Of a stretch of DNA of 45,271 bases, positions 6,947-15,405 are shown in pieces (the first letter of the stretch is position 1; every line of letters starts with the position of its first letter). Source of the DNA: Lachnospiraceae bacterium UBA7050 (GTDB lineage: Bacteria > Bacillota > Clostridia > Lachnospirales > Lachnospiraceae); NCBI GenBank assembly GCA_002493905.1, contig DLAJ01000025.1, positions 36,122 to 81,392 on the forward strand, in the 5' to 3' direction. The notes below the pieces were generated by a model. That model saw only the letters and a list, made by a program, of their open reading frames with translations. It ran no database searches and was not told the DNA's origin. A program made the position numbers and the translations under genes.

Positions 6947-7633
6947 TTAGCAGAATCCAGAATACGTTTTTACAGTGCCGTCAGACCGGAACGTCACCCT
7001 GATATAGCCGCCGTTGGAGTTGACCCAAAAATATCTTGTTTCCCCATCCTCATCAATGCTGTACAGATAGCCGGAAGTTTTGAATGCCTCCACGCATGCC
7101 TCATAAGTATCAAGCTCGCCGCTTTCAAGGCGGTCCACCGCTGAAAGGTCGGTCTTGCTGTCCGCAAAGGCATCTCTGTAATCGCTGCTGTCAAACTCCC
7201 CGGCAAGATAAATTACCTGTCCGGTCACCGTGCTGATCCACACGGTGAGGTCCATATCTTTCCCGTTTACGGTCACGCTGTACGTGTAATAAGCTTTGTC
7301 AATGTTGACAGGCTCACCCAGAATCGCGTTGACCTCGCTCTCAGTCATGCCGATCTGAAGCTGCAGGAATTTCTCGTACCCGTCGTTTGCCGCAGCGTCA
7401 CCGCTGCCGGAATCCTGCTGACTGTCATCCTGCGAACCGCTGCCAGAACCGCTCGGTTCATCCTGCGTTCCGGTTTCTGTAGCGCTCTGATCGTTCCGCG
7501 AGACGCTGTCAAAAAATCCCTGATCTCCCACAGAAGAATCCACCTCTTTTGAACCGCATGCCGTAAGCGCCAGCATCCCGGCGGCAAATAATGCCATCAT
7601 TTTTCTTAACCGACAATTATAACCTGTCATCAC
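6947..7633 (-). CDS. lipoprotein with SmpA/BamE-like domain
   Basis: The protein is 228 residues. A signal peptide ends in the lipobox LTAC with Cys26. A long Ser/Gly/Asp/Gln-rich linker follows (about 30-85). The folded part begins LQLQIGMTESEVNAILGEP, the signature of the SmpA/OmlA (BLIP-like) alpha/beta fold found in many Gram-positive lipoproteins. It should sit on the outer face of the membrane; the binding partner is unknown. GGGGAG stands eight bases before the GTG at 7633; the ATG one codon later is an equal alternative. It is separate from thrS. Confidence 0.8.
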   Translation of the reverse strand: MMTGYNCRLRKMMALFAAGMLALTACGSKEVDSSVGDQGFFDSVSRNDQSATETGTQDEPSGSGSGSQDDSQQDSGSGDAAANDGYEKFLQLQIGMTESEVNAILGEPVNIDKAYYTYSVTVNGKDMDLTVWISTVTGQVIYLAGEFDSSDYRDAFADSKTDLSAVDRLESGELDTYEACVEAFKTSGYLYSIDEDGETRYFWVNSNGGYIRVTFRSDGTVKTYSGFC

Positions 7634-7728
7634 TTCACATTCTCCCCTTCAACGATAAGAGCTTTTCCCTTTAACGCACTGCTCTCCTGTTTAATTTGCC
7701 GATTGACGTTCCTTCTTTCGCTTTGCCT

Positions 7729-7808
7729 GTCCGACTTTACCCGTCTGACTTTATTGTCCGGCTTTACTGTCCGATTTTGCCCGTCCGACCTTATTGTCCG
7801 CTATTCTC
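7729..7808. repeat. 40-bp duplication built of 13-14-bp units at the thrS 3' end
   Basis: Six units beginning GTCCG or GTCTG run from 7729. Units 1-3 (7729-7768) and 4-6 (7769-7808) are imperfect copies of one 40-bp block. The thrS stop codon (7791-7793) lies inside the fifth unit, so the array covers the last codons and the 3' region of thrS. Confidence 0.75.
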
Positions 7809-9755
7809 CGCCTGCTCTTCACGAATCTGTTTGGTGCGTATCTCCTCGCAGATCTGCGCGATAAATTCGGAAAGCGGCTTCTGACCCTCATCACCTGCAA
7901 AGCGGCTCCGGACTGAGACAAGTTCCTGCGACTGTTCCTGTTCTCCGACTACAAGCATATACGGAAGTCTTGCAAGACGCGCCTCGCGAATCTTAAAGCC
8001 GATCTTTTCAGGTCTGCCGTCCACCGTCACATCAACGCCATTTGCCTCCAGTTCTTTTTTGACCTTCTGGGCGTATTCCTCATATTTCTCCGAAATCGGC
8101 AGAATCCTGACCTGCTCAGGGCAGAGCCATGTCGGAAACTTGCCCGCATATTTCTCGATCAGCCATGCAAGCGTTCTCTCATAGCAGCCAAGAGAAGTCC
8201 GGTGAATGATATACGGACGGATTTTATCGCCGTTCTGATCAATATAATACATGTCAAAATTTTCGGCAATTGCACAGTCAAGCTGTACCGTACACATCGT
8301 ATCTTCTTTTCCGTATACATTTTTTGCCTGTGTATCGATTTTCGGTCCGTAAAAAGCAGCCTCGCCGTCCGCCTCCACAAACGGCAGATTCTCCTCGATC
8401 AATACCTGACGCAGCGCGTTCTGCGTTGTCTCCCAGTAAGCCTCGTCACCGAGATATTTTTCCCGGTTATTCGGGTCCCATTTCGAGAGGCGGAACGTAA
8501 CTTCGTCCTGAAGTCCAAGCGTTTTTAAGATATAAAGTGTCAAATGCAGGCAGTTTCTGATCTCTTCCTCCGCCTGATCGGGTCTGATGACATTATGCGC
8601 CTCCGTGATCGTAAACTGACGCACGCGTGTGAGCCCGTGCATCTCACCGGAATCCTCGTTTCTAAAAAGCGTCGATGTCTCGGACATCCGGTACGGAAGA
8701 TCGCGGTAAGACCTTTGGGAATTTTTGTATACATAATATTGGAACGGACAGGTCATCGGGCGAAGCGCAAACACTTCTTTGTCTTTTTCTTCGTCTCCGA
8801 GTACAAACATGCCCTCTTTATAATGATCCCAATGGCCGGATATCTTATACAGATCGCTTTTTGCCATCAGCGGCGTTCTCGTGCGGACATATCCCCACTC
8901 CTTGTCCTCTAAGTCCTCAATCCAGCGCTGCAGCTTCATGATCATTTTGGTTCCCTTTGGCATAAAAAGGGGAAGCCCCTGACCGATGACGTCCACTGTC
9001 GTAAACAGTTCCATCTCGCGCCCCAGCCTGTTATGATCGCGGCGCTTTGCATCCTCCAGCTTCTCAAGGTGTGCCGCCAGTTCTTCTTTTTTATTGAACG
9101 CTGTTCCATAAATACGCTGCAAACGCGCTTTTGACGCGTCTCCGCGCCAATACGCCATGGAGGAAGAGATCAGCTTAAACGCCTTGATGCCCTTTGTACT
9201 CATCAGATGCGGTCCGGCGCAGAGATCGACAAAACCGCCCTGATCGTAGAACGAGATTTCAGCGTCCTCCGGCAGGTCCTGTATCAGCTCCACCTTAAAC
9301 GGCTCGCCCTTCTCCTGCATAAATTTGACCGCCTCATCCCTCGGCAGCGTGAAACGTGTCAGCTCATGTCCCTCCTTGATGATCTTCTTCATCTCATCTT
9401 CGAGTCTGTCCAAATCTTCACGCGAAAACGGCTCGGCGTCAAAATCATAATAAAAACCATCTTCAATCGCGGGACCAATCGTCACTTTTGCTTCCGGGAA
9501 CAGGCGCTTTACCGCCTCGGCAAGCACATGGGACGCCGTATGACGGATGACCCGCAGTCCCTCCGCGTCATTCGCTGTCACGATATTGAGCGACGCGTCA
9601 CTGTCAATCACGGTGCGCAGATCGACCACGCTGCCGTTCACCTCTCCCGCGCACGCTGCGCGCGCAAGCCCCTCACTTAAATCCGCCGCGATCTCGTACA
9701 CGCTCATCGGCTGTTCATATTCTTTCACACTTCCGTCTTTTAATGTGATTTTCAT
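7791..9755 (-). CDS. thrS: threonyl-tRNA synthetase
   Basis: The protein is 654 residues, normal for the family, and charges tRNA-Thr with threonine in the cytosol. In order it has a TGS domain (about 1-60), an editing domain with HTASH (starting near residue 73) and the CAGPH metal-site motif, and the class II catalytic core. The core has RPMTCPFQYY with its zinc-ligand cysteine, a TSTLFRNEDSGE motif 2 region and HRTSLGCYERTLA motif 3. The anticodon-binding domain follows. GAGAGGAG lies ten bases before the ATG. It is the second gene after a T-box leader (10173-10450), with a small membrane-protein gene between. The extreme C-terminus falls in a tandem repeat. Confidence 0.98.
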   Translation of the reverse strand: MKITLKDGSVKEYEQPMSVYEIAADLSEGLARAACAGEVNGSVVDLRTVIDSDASLNIVTANDAEGLRVIRHTASHVLAEAVKRLFPEAKVTIGPAIEDGFYYDFDAEPFSREDLDRLEDEMKKIIKEGHELTRFTLPRDEAVKFMQEKGEPFKVELIQDLPEDAEISFYDQGGFVDLCAGPHLMSTKGIKAFKLISSSMAYWRGDASKARLQRIYGTAFNKKEELAAHLEKLEDAKRRDHNRLGREMELFTTVDVIGQGLPLFMPKGTKMIMKLQRWIEDLEDKEWGYVRTRTPLMAKSDLYKISGHWDHYKEGMFVLGDEEKDKEVFALRPMTCPFQYYVYKNSQRSYRDLPYRMSETSTLFRNEDSGEMHGLTRVRQFTITEAHNVIRPDQAEEEIRNCLHLTLYILKTLGLQDEVTFRLSKWDPNNREKYLGDEAYWETTQNALRQVLIEENLPFVEADGEAAFYGPKIDTQAKNVYGKEDTMCTVQLDCAIAENFDMYYIDQNGDKIRPYIIHRTSLGCYERTLAWLIEKYAGKFPTWLCPEQVRILPISEKYEEYAQKVKKELEANGVDVTVDGRPEKIGFKIREARLARLPYMLVVGEQEQSQELVSVRSRFAGDEGQKPLSEFIAQICEEIRTKQIREEQAENSGQ

Positions 9756-9809
9756 GATACTTCCACTCCTCTCAAAACGATTTTTCTTGGACGTTTCGCT
9801 TTTCGTCCA

Positions 9810-10100
9810 CTACTTTTTCTTTTTACAGCATTTTTTCTTTCTGCATGCATCCCTGTTCTGTTCTGAATCAGGCTCAACGCTGTCTCCGGTGTCGTAATTC
9901 CCGTTATTATTTCCGTTGTCATTTCCATTATTGCTCATGATGCTTAAGGACCATGACAGCCCGTTCGTGATCTTAGCGATCAAAATGCCGGCTACCATTC
10001 CTGCCAGTGCGCAGACCGCCGCCCCGAGCGCTAATTCACGCTTCGTCACGGTGGTCTCCTCAGTCAGCTCCTGCATCCATGCGTTCCATTTTTCTTTCAT
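9810..10100 (-). CDS. small membrane protein between T-box and thrS
   Basis: The protein is 96 residues with AGGAGG seven bases before the ATG. A short cytosolic head (1-24), one membrane helix (about 25-45) and an Asn/Gly/Asp-rich tail (56-85) end in a lysine- and cysteine-rich tip (CRKKKCCKKKK). No family is recognised. The gene is the first after the T-box terminator and 54 bases before thrS, so it should be induced together with thrS when tRNA-Thr is uncharged. Why a membrane protein shares that control is not clear. Confidence 0.7.
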   Translation of the reverse strand: MKEKWNAWMQELTEETTVTKRELALGAAVCALAGMVAGILIAKITNGLSWSLSIMSNNGNDNGNNNGNYDTGDSVEPDSEQNRDACRKKKCCKKKK

Positions 10101-10172
10101 GTCGTATCCTCCTTTTTATCCATTGCCATGTTTTTCTTTTACTTATTGCGTAGTCAGTAGAATTTTTCAACG

Positions 10173-10450
10173 TAAAAGAAAATCCCCTGCACTGCATACA
10201 ATGCAATGCAAGGGACGTATCAACGCGGTTCCACCCTGCTTGCAGAAGTCCTTAAAAGCACAAGACTTTCTGCCTCTCATTTTCCCGTAACGTGGAATTT
10301 ACGGACTGGATTACAGCCACTCAGGGGGCGGTTCCCGCACAGCTCCTGTCAGGCGCTTTCAGCACGCAAATGCGGCGCCGTTCTCTGTAGACATTCCCTT
10401 TGTGCTTCGTTCCCCGTCAACATGTTTACTTATGATTAGTTGTATTCTAT
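10173..10450 (-). ncRNA. T-box leader controlling thrS
   Basis: On the minus strand the conserved T-box AAGCAGGGTGGAACCGCG lies at 10224-10241. A strong terminator follows at 10173-10214 (stem CCCTTGCA.../...TGCAGGGG and a T-rich tail). Upstream is about 200 nt of stem-loops fitting Stem I-III. An ACC triplet inside GGGAACCGCC (near 10330-10336) could be the threonine specifier, which matches the downstream thrS, but Stem I was not folded. When uncharged tRNA-Thr binds, the antiterminator forms and the two genes downstream are read. Confidence 0.92.
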
Positions 10451-10472
10451 GCTACTTTTCAGCAATTGTAAA
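10444..10472 (-). promoter_or_regulatory. promoter of the T-box thrS operon
   Basis: TTTACA (10467-10472), 17 bases, TAGAAT (10444-10449) on the minus strand, directly upstream of the T-box leader. Confidence 0.75.
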
Positions 10473-10479
10473 GTGTTTT

Positions 10480-11148
10480 TTATGAAATTTCTGTTTCGCC
10501 CTTTTTACCCTTTTTACGCCCGAGAAGCACCGGCACCGAAAAGAATCGGTTGAAAAACGCAATCACCGGACCTAAGGCAAACGCGCAGAGCAGCATGCCG
10601 ATGCCAATCACGCCATGCGCCAGAAAACAGACAAGCGCGCAGACGCCGTCACAGAACATACGGCACCAGAAATACGGAATCGGCGTACGTTCTTCCCCAA
10701 TGATTGCGAGCGAATCATACGGCGAAATTCCCGCGTCTGCAGTCTGATATACGGAGCATGCGAAGCTGATGACAATGACACCGAGCGCCGCAAGAAACAG
10801 CTGCTGACCCCACGACGACGGCACGCCCCAGAACCAATGTCTCAGAACCGGATAGAACCAGTCCACGAGCGGGCCGATCAAAAGCCAGTTCACAAGCGTC
10901 CCCGGACCGATATATTTGCGCCCAAAAAACAGCTCTATCAAAAATACGAAGCAGTTCATGATAATCTGAAAGACCCCGTAGCGCAGACCAAGGACCCCCG
11001 CCAGCGCCATATTCATACCGGTATACGGATCGTTTCCGGTTCCCGACCATTTCAAAATGCAGACACCGAGCGCCAGTATCACATTTCCTACCGCCATGCC
11101 GGCCCATCTGCGCAGTGTGAGCTGCTTCATTCTCTCAATCAGATTCAT
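10480..11148 (-). CDS. YczE/YitT-type membrane protein
   Basis: The protein is 222 residues with about five hydrophobic helices. Features of the YczE/YyaS group of YitT-like proteins are visible: RWAGMAVGNVILALGV at the start, SGTGNDPYTGMN, and later QTADAGISPYDSLAI. The biochemical role of these proteins is unsettled. GAGGG lies six bases before the ATG. It follows the GH130 gene on the same strand (gap 69 bases) and ends just before the thrS promoter. Confidence 0.8.
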   Translation of the reverse strand: MNLIERMKQLTLRRWAGMAVGNVILALGVCILKWSGTGNDPYTGMNMALAGVLGLRYGVFQIIMNCFVFLIELFFGRKYIGPGTLVNWLLIGPLVDWFYPVLRHWFWGVPSSWGQQLFLAALGVIVISFACSVYQTADAGISPYDSLAIIGEERTPIPYFWCRMFCDGVCALVCFLAHGVIGIGMLLCAFALGPVIAFFNRFFSVPVLLGRKKGKKGETEIS

Positions 11149-11217
11149 TTTGTGCCCTCATTTTCATCCGCTTATGGATATCCCCTTTCAAAGCAAACTG
11201 CCGCTTATCGTCTTTGA

Positions 11218-12228
11218 TCATTTAAGAGCCGTCGTATCCTGCGTAAGCGGATACTCCCGCATATAACTGAGCAGCTCGTCGGCTGTCGTGAACGCGAGTC
11301 CCGTCACCGTGTCAGCGCAGCCATAATAAATTGCAATCCGTCCACTTGCGGCATCACTGAGCGCCGCACATGGAAATACCACATTCGGCACGTCGCCCAC
11401 GCACTCATAGTATTCATATGGCGCAAGAATATAATCTCTGCTCCGTCCCAGCACTTTCCATGGTTCTTCTTTATCGAGCAGCGCCACGCCCATGCGGTAT
11501 ACATACCCATTACAGGTCGTTAGCACGCCGTGATAAATCAAAAGCCATCCCTCATCCGTCTCAATCGGCACGGGACCCGGCCCGATCTTCGTGCTCTGCC
11601 ATGCGGACTCGTCGCCTTTTACCGTGCTCATCACATGCCTGTGATGTCCCCAGAACTCCAGATCGGGACTTTGACTTATAAAAATATCCCCAAACGGCGT
11701 ATGCCCGGTATCGGACGGCCTTGAAAGCATCATGTATCTGCCCCCGATCTTACGCGGGAACAGCACGCCGTTACGGTTGTAAGGCAGAAATGCATTCTCA
11801 AGCTGATAAAAAGTTTTGAAATCAAAGGTATAACCGATACCGATTGTCGGACCATGATAACCGTTGCACCATGTAATATAATAACGGTCCTCCAAAAAAC
11901 AGACACGCGGATCGTAACGGTATTCCCGCTTTGTCACCTCGTCATCACCCACAAAAACAATCGGGTCATCCGAAATATGAAAATGAATGCCGTCCTCGGA
12001 AAATCCCGCAAATAGATCCATGCTGACCGAGCGGCTGTCACAGCGGAAAACGCCCGCATATCCATCACGGAACGGTACAACCGCGCTGTTAAAAATACTG
12101 TTGGAATGCTTTGTCTCGTTTCTGCCGATAATCGGGTTATGGTCATAACGCCACACCGGCATCCGGTACCCTGCCGGCTTGTCCTGCCACGGCATGCCGG
12201 GCAGATCGTTTCCAATGATTTTTGCCAT
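11218..12228 (-). CDS. GH130 family beta-mannoside phosphorylase
   Basis: The protein is 336 residues with the five-blade propeller pattern of GH130. YDHNPIIGRNE (28-38), SIFNSAVVPFRDGYAGVFR and RYDPRVCFLEDRYYITW are visible; Asp106 of YDPR sits at the place of the catalytic acid. GH130 enzymes use phosphate to split beta-mannosyl linkages, releasing mannose 1-phosphate. The length fits the mannooligosaccharide-phosphorylase group more than the longer mannosylglucose group, but the substrate is not proven. The frame is open 45 codons further up, but the start is at 12228, with AAAGGA eight bases before it. No mannan transport or epimerase genes are adjacent. Confidence 0.88.
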   Translation of the reverse strand: MAKIIGNDLPGMPWQDKPAGYRMPVWRYDHNPIIGRNETKHSNSIFNSAVVPFRDGYAGVFRCDSRSVSMDLFAGFSEDGIHFHISDDPIVFVGDDEVTKREYRYDPRVCFLEDRYYITWCNGYHGPTIGIGYTFDFKTFYQLENAFLPYNRNGVLFPRKIGGRYMMLSRPSDTGHTPFGDIFISQSPDLEFWGHHRHVMSTVKGDESAWQSTKIGPGPVPIETDEGWLLIYHGVLTTCNGYVYRMGVALLDKEEPWKVLGRSRDYILAPYEYYECVGDVPNVVFPCAALSDAASGRIAIYYGCADTVTGLAFTTADELLSYMREYPLTQDTTALK

Positions 12229-12259
12229 CTGTTTTTTCCTTTCCCTTTCTGACTTCTTA

Positions 12260-12322
12260 GCGAAACAGCCCTTGCTGTGAGCTTTAGAAGTTCTTCTCAC
12301 GATGCGAGAGAGGTTTCGCTTT
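12260..12322 (-). repeat. nested inverted repeats in the GH130 leader
   Basis: GCGAAAC (12313-12319) and GTTTCGC (12260-12266) enclose a second hairpin (GTGAGAAG with CTTCT...CTCAC). GAGAGAG just upstream can pair instead with CTCTCTC inside the element. Mutually exclusive pairings are possible. No T-run follows on the minus strand, so it is not a plain terminator. Confidence 0.45.
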
Positions 12323-12337
12323 TGCGGCTCTCTCACA

Positions 12338-13579
12338 TTAGAAGCGCCGTGCAATCCCGACAAGCAGTTTCACGATCAGCTCCATATCCTGCACACAGGC
12401 ATACTCGAATCTGCTGTGGCAGTTTCTTCCGCCCGTGCACAGATTCGGACAGGGGAGCCCCATGTAAGATAATCTCGCGCCGTCCGTGCCCCCGCGGATC
12501 GGAACGGTCTTTGGCTGGATGCCAAGCTCCTGCATCGCCTCCCGCGCATAGTCGATCAGCTCCATATGGGGCTTGATCTTCTCACACATATTGTAATAAG
12601 AATCCTCGATCTTCATTCGCACAAGTTCCTGCCCATAGCGCAAATTGATTGTCTCCGCCGCCTTTTGCATCTGTTCCTTGCGCTGTTCAAAGTGCTCTCT
12701 GTCATGGTCCCTGATCAGATAGGACAAACTTGCGCGCTCAATTTCTCCGCTCATGCCGGTCAGATGGAAAAATCCCTCATAGCCTTCCGTGTGCGCAGGC
12801 GTTTCCCTCTCGGGCAGCAGGGCATGAAACTCCATCGCCACAAGCGACGCGTTGATCATCTTATCTTTGGCGTCTCCGGGGTGTACGCTCCTGCCGGAAA
12901 TCTCCACTTCTGCGGAAGCGGCATTAAAATTCTCATATTCCAGCTCTCCAAGCGCGCCGCCGTCCACTGTGTACGCGCAGTCCGCGTCAAACACTTCCAG
13001 ATCAAAATGATCCGTCCCGCATCCGATCTCCTCATCGGGCGTAAACGCGATCCGCAGTTCCCCGTGCGGCACTTCCTTATGCTCCATAAAAAACGCCGCC
13101 ATCGCCATGATCTCCGCAACACCCGCCTTATCGTCCGCCCCGAGCAGCGTCGTTCCGTCCGTCACGATCAGTTCTTTTCCCTTGTACTGCATAAGCTCCG
13201 GAAATTCCTGCTGTGAAAAAACAATGTTTTTCTCTTTATTCAGCACAATATCGCCGCCGTCATACGCGACAATGCGCGGCTTTACGTTCGCGCCCGTCAC
13301 TTCCATTGCCGTGTCCATATGCGCGATAAACCCAAGCTTCTTTCCTGTCCCGGAAGCCGCTTCCCCGCCGGCTGCCTGCCTGTTCGCAGGCAGGGACGCA
13401 TAGACATAACAATGCTCTTTATCATATACCACACGCTCAATCCCCATCGCACGAAGCTGTTCATAAAGCAGCTTTGCCAGATCATGCTGCTTTGCGGTGG
13501 ACGGCGACGTCCCCGTCTGCTCGTCCGACTGCGTATCCAGCTTCACATATTGCAAAAAACGATCGATCACATCCGACAT
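12338..13579 (-). CDS. pepT: peptidase T (tripeptidase)
   Basis: The protein is 413 residues, the usual PepT length. It is an M20B zinc aminotripeptidase that frees the N-terminal residue of tripeptides in the cytosol. Visible metal and catalytic motifs are GFIAHMDTAM, TTLLGADDKAGVAE, TPDEEIGCGTDHFD, YTVDGGALGELE and GGRNCHSRFEY. The opening DRFLQYVKLDTQSDE is typical. AGGAGG lies ten bases before the ATG. It starts 28 bases after the C_GCAxxG gene, so the two are likely co-transcribed. Confidence 0.96.
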   Translation of the reverse strand: MSDVIDRFLQYVKLDTQSDEQTGTSPSTAKQHDLAKLLYEQLRAMGIERVVYDKEHCYVYASLPANRQAAGGEAASGTGKKLGFIAHMDTAMEVTGANVKPRIVAYDGGDIVLNKEKNIVFSQQEFPELMQYKGKELIVTDGTTLLGADDKAGVAEIMAMAAFFMEHKEVPHGELRIAFTPDEEIGCGTDHFDLEVFDADCAYTVDGGALGELEYENFNAASAEVEISGRSVHPGDAKDKMINASLVAMEFHALLPERETPAHTEGYEGFFHLTGMSGEIERASLSYLIRDHDREHFEQRKEQMQKAAETINLRYGQELVRMKIEDSYYNMCEKIKPHMELIDYAREAMQELGIQPKTVPIRGGTDGARLSYMGLPCPNLCTGGRNCHSRFEYACVQDMELIVKLLVGIARRF

Positions 13580-13607
13580 GATTTCGATTCCTCCTTTTCA
13601 CGCCTGT

Positions 13608-14273
13608 TTATTTCTTATCCGGTCTGTCTGCCCCGTCCGGTCCTGACTCCTTATCCGGTACGCCTGCCCCGTCCGGTCCTAGTTCCTTATCCGGTCTGCC
13701 TGCCCCGTCCGGTCCTGACTCCTTATCCGGTATGTCTGCCCCGTCCGGTCCTGACTCCTTATCCGGTATATCCGTCCTGTTCAGTTCCTTCTTTGTATCC
13801 GGCGTTCCCCCATCCTCTCCAAACAGTTCCGGAAGCAGCAGCGCCTCTATGATGCGCGACGCACAGGCGACCGTCCTGCTGCAGGGGCGCGTCCTGTAAT
13901 ATTCCTTTGTGCGGATGGACGGCGCCGCGCTCTTTTCCCGTCCTCTGATCCCTAAGATCTCACGACATACAATCGCGCCCTGCTCCTCTTTGAACGCATC
14001 CGCAAGCCTGCGCACAAGCTCGTAATTTGCTGTTTTTGCCGCCTGATTCTGCGGGTCGGTATTCCCCGTCTTTAGTCCTGCCAACAGTGCCATTGCCGAG
14101 ACTGTCCCGCACACTTCCCTCATTCTCCCGACGCCCGCCCCCATCGAACAGGACAGCTTTAACGCCGTTTCCCTGTCCATGCCGAACAGATCGGCATAAG
14201 TGGAAAAAACCGACTGACAGCAATTATATCCATCTTCAAATGTGGCAACCGCCTTTGATACCCGGCTCTCCAT
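13608..14273 (-). CDS. C_GCAxxG_C_C family redox-type protein with repeat tail
   Basis: The protein is 221 residues. The N-terminal half follows the C_GCAxxG_C_C pattern: GYNCCQSVF (15-23), SCSMGAGVGRMREVCGTVSA with Cys42 and Cys55, then Cys103, and Cys131 and Cys137 near the end of the domain. Family members are thought to be redox or metal proteins, but the reaction is not known. The last 50 residues are about four and a half copies of a 12-residue Pro/Asp/Gly-rich unit. The start at 14273 is set by GGAGG six bases upstream, although the frame is open further. It lies just upstream of pepT. Confidence 0.83.
   Translation of the reverse strand: MESRVSKAVATFEDGYNCCQSVFSTYADLFGMDRETALKLSCSMGAGVGRMREVCGTVSAMALLAGLKTGNTDPQNQAAKTANYELVRRLADAFKEEQGAIVCREILGIRGREKSAAPSIRTKEYYRTRPCSRTVACASRIIEALLLPELFGEDGGTPDTKKELNRTDIPDKESGPDGADIPDKESGPDGAGRPDKELGPDGAGVPDKESGPDGADRPDKK
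13614..13787 (-). repeat. 36-bp in-frame tandem repeats (C-terminal tail)
   Basis: Four full units (13614-13649, 13650-13685, 13686-13721, 13722-13757) and a 30-bp partial unit code the 12-residue motif PDKESGPDGAD with small changes. The near identity of the units shows recent duplication. Every unit is a multiple of three, so copy number can change without a frameshift. Confidence 0.93.
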
Positions 14274-14374
14274 TTTAAGCCTCCGTCCTCGTTCCATTCC
14301 ACGGCGCAGATGAAAGATAACGTCCGGCGCCGCAAGCCGCAAATCGTGCACATTGCAGCCAATCTACACTGCAA

Positions 14375-14404
14375 ATCATAAAGGCTCCGCACTGCAAACT
14401 GCAA
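14375..14404 (-). promoter_or_regulatory. probable promoter of the C_GCAxxG-pepT operon
   Basis: TTGCAG (14399-14404), 18 bases, TATGAT (14375-14380) on the minus strand, about 100 bases before the start. The TTTGCAGT word is repeated three times here, which makes the exact -35 uncertain. Confidence 0.45.
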
Positions 14405-14406
14405 AA

Positions 14407-14436
14407 TACCAAAAGTGGGAAGCCTGCGCCTCCCAC
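14407..14436 (-). terminator. terminator of the SEC-C gene
   Basis: GTGGGAGGC (14428-14436) pairs with GCTTCCCAC (14415-14423) over a GCAG loop and is followed by TTTT on the minus strand. Confidence 0.75.
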
Positions 14437-14483
14437 CCTATCTTCCTTTTGTAAACAGTGAAAAAACAAAATCCGGCACCCGG

Positions 14484-14990
14484 TTACTTATTTTTTCCAC
14501 AGCACTTTTTATACTTCTTACCGCTTCCGCACGGACAGGGATCATTTGGATACACTTTTGCCTCCTTGCGGATCGTGGTGGACGATTTCTGTTCTTTATA
14601 AAGCTCTTTGCGCTTCGCCTCATCAAAAATCGAATTCCACTGCTCCAGATTGTAAAGCCAGTCCGCTTCCGCAGCGACCATATTCTTATACAGCTTTTCC
14701 TTATCAAACGCAAGGCTGACTTCCGTATCCTCCCCCATCTCTTCGATCGGATTCGGCTCTTTTAAGCTGTCATTGATCCCATCCAGAAAACCGGTCATCG
14801 TCATCACATCAATGCCGTATTTCTCCGCGAGAGCGCTTACCGTGCCTTTGACCTCCTCATCCGGATTCTCAAGAAGCTGCGCGTAAATGTTTTTTTCCTT
14901 TTCAAAATAAGCATTCCATAAACGCTGCAGTTCGCCTTTGTCTGCCGTCTCGGAATATGCCGTCTCACGCCATTTTTCTAATAATGCCAT
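14484..14990 (-). CDS. SEC-C motif protein
   Basis: The product is 168 residues if the ATG at 14990 is used; four codons more from 15002. AAGGA abuts the 15002 ATG, too close to serve it, and is 11 bases from the 14990 ATG, so the latter is preferred. The protein is acidic and helical, and ends in NDPCPCGSGKKYKKCCGK, the zinc-binding SEC-C motif also found at the SecA tail. Stand-alone SEC-C proteins may bind ribosomes or SecB/SecA clients, but this one has no assigned role. It has its own promoter and terminator. Confidence 0.85.
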   Translation of the reverse strand: MALLEKWRETAYSETADKGELQRLWNAYFEKEKNIYAQLLENPDEEVKGTVSALAEKYGIDVMTMTGFLDGINDSLKEPNPIEEMGEDTEVSLAFDKEKLYKNMVAAEADWLYNLEQWNSIFDEAKRKELYKEQKSSTTIRKEAKVYPNDPCPCGSGKKYKKCCGKNK

Positions 14991-15078
14991 ATGCCTGTCC
15001 ATCCTTCTTTCTCATATCGCTATGGTATCTGAAAAAAGCAAATGTCCGCACCGCGTCCGCTTGTTTTCTCCAGACACC

Positions 15079-15107
15079 ATTATATAACAGAACCCCCCGG
15101 ATTTCAA
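15079..15107 (-). promoter_or_regulatory. promoter of the SEC-C gene
   Basis: TTGAAA (15102-15107), 17 bases, TATAAT (15079-15084) on the minus strand, 90 bases before the start. Confidence 0.7.
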
Positions 15108-15351
15108 AACATTTTTTCCCGGATGCACGAATGCCTGAATATATGTTACAAAATGATTCCTGAAAACAGAATTTCAATCACTAAAAAAATTTTTGCTCTC
15201 CCTGTATAAGCATCCAAAACACGGCGATACTATGACTAATCATTGGATCCCCCTCCATTGATCATTACACCAAAGAAAAGAATAATTTTATCCTCCCCTT
15301 ATCAAAGCAGCCTCTTTCGGACATCGACTTTTTTGTCAGCGCCGGAAGGGG
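15108..15351. other. spacer between divergent genes
   Basis: Between the SEC-C promoter and the promoter of the next plus-strand gene no ORF with a ribosome site is seen. The stretch is AT-rich and contains no obvious structured element. Confidence 0.5.
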
Positions 15352-15381
15352 TTGTTTTTTGCATGCCTGACATGCTACAAT
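15352..15381 (+). promoter_or_regulatory. promoter of the small membrane protein gene
   Basis: TTGTTT (15352-15357), 18 bases, TACAAT (15376-15381), with TGC before the -10 box (extended -10). Confidence 0.65.
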
Positions 15382-15405
15382 GGTCGTGAAAGGCAGGGGT
15401 TCATT

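Noticed and set aside
12229..12363. 45-codon N-terminal extension of the GH130 protein
   Set aside because: It overlaps the pepT end and the structured leader. The family starts at the MAKIIGND position, which has its own ribosome site.
13319..13852. Plus-strand frame with a repeated Pro/Leu/Tyr motif opposite the C_GCAxxG tail
   Set aside because: The repeat is the reverse reading of the 36-bp array. The minus-strand frame has a conserved cysteine domain and a GGAGG start.
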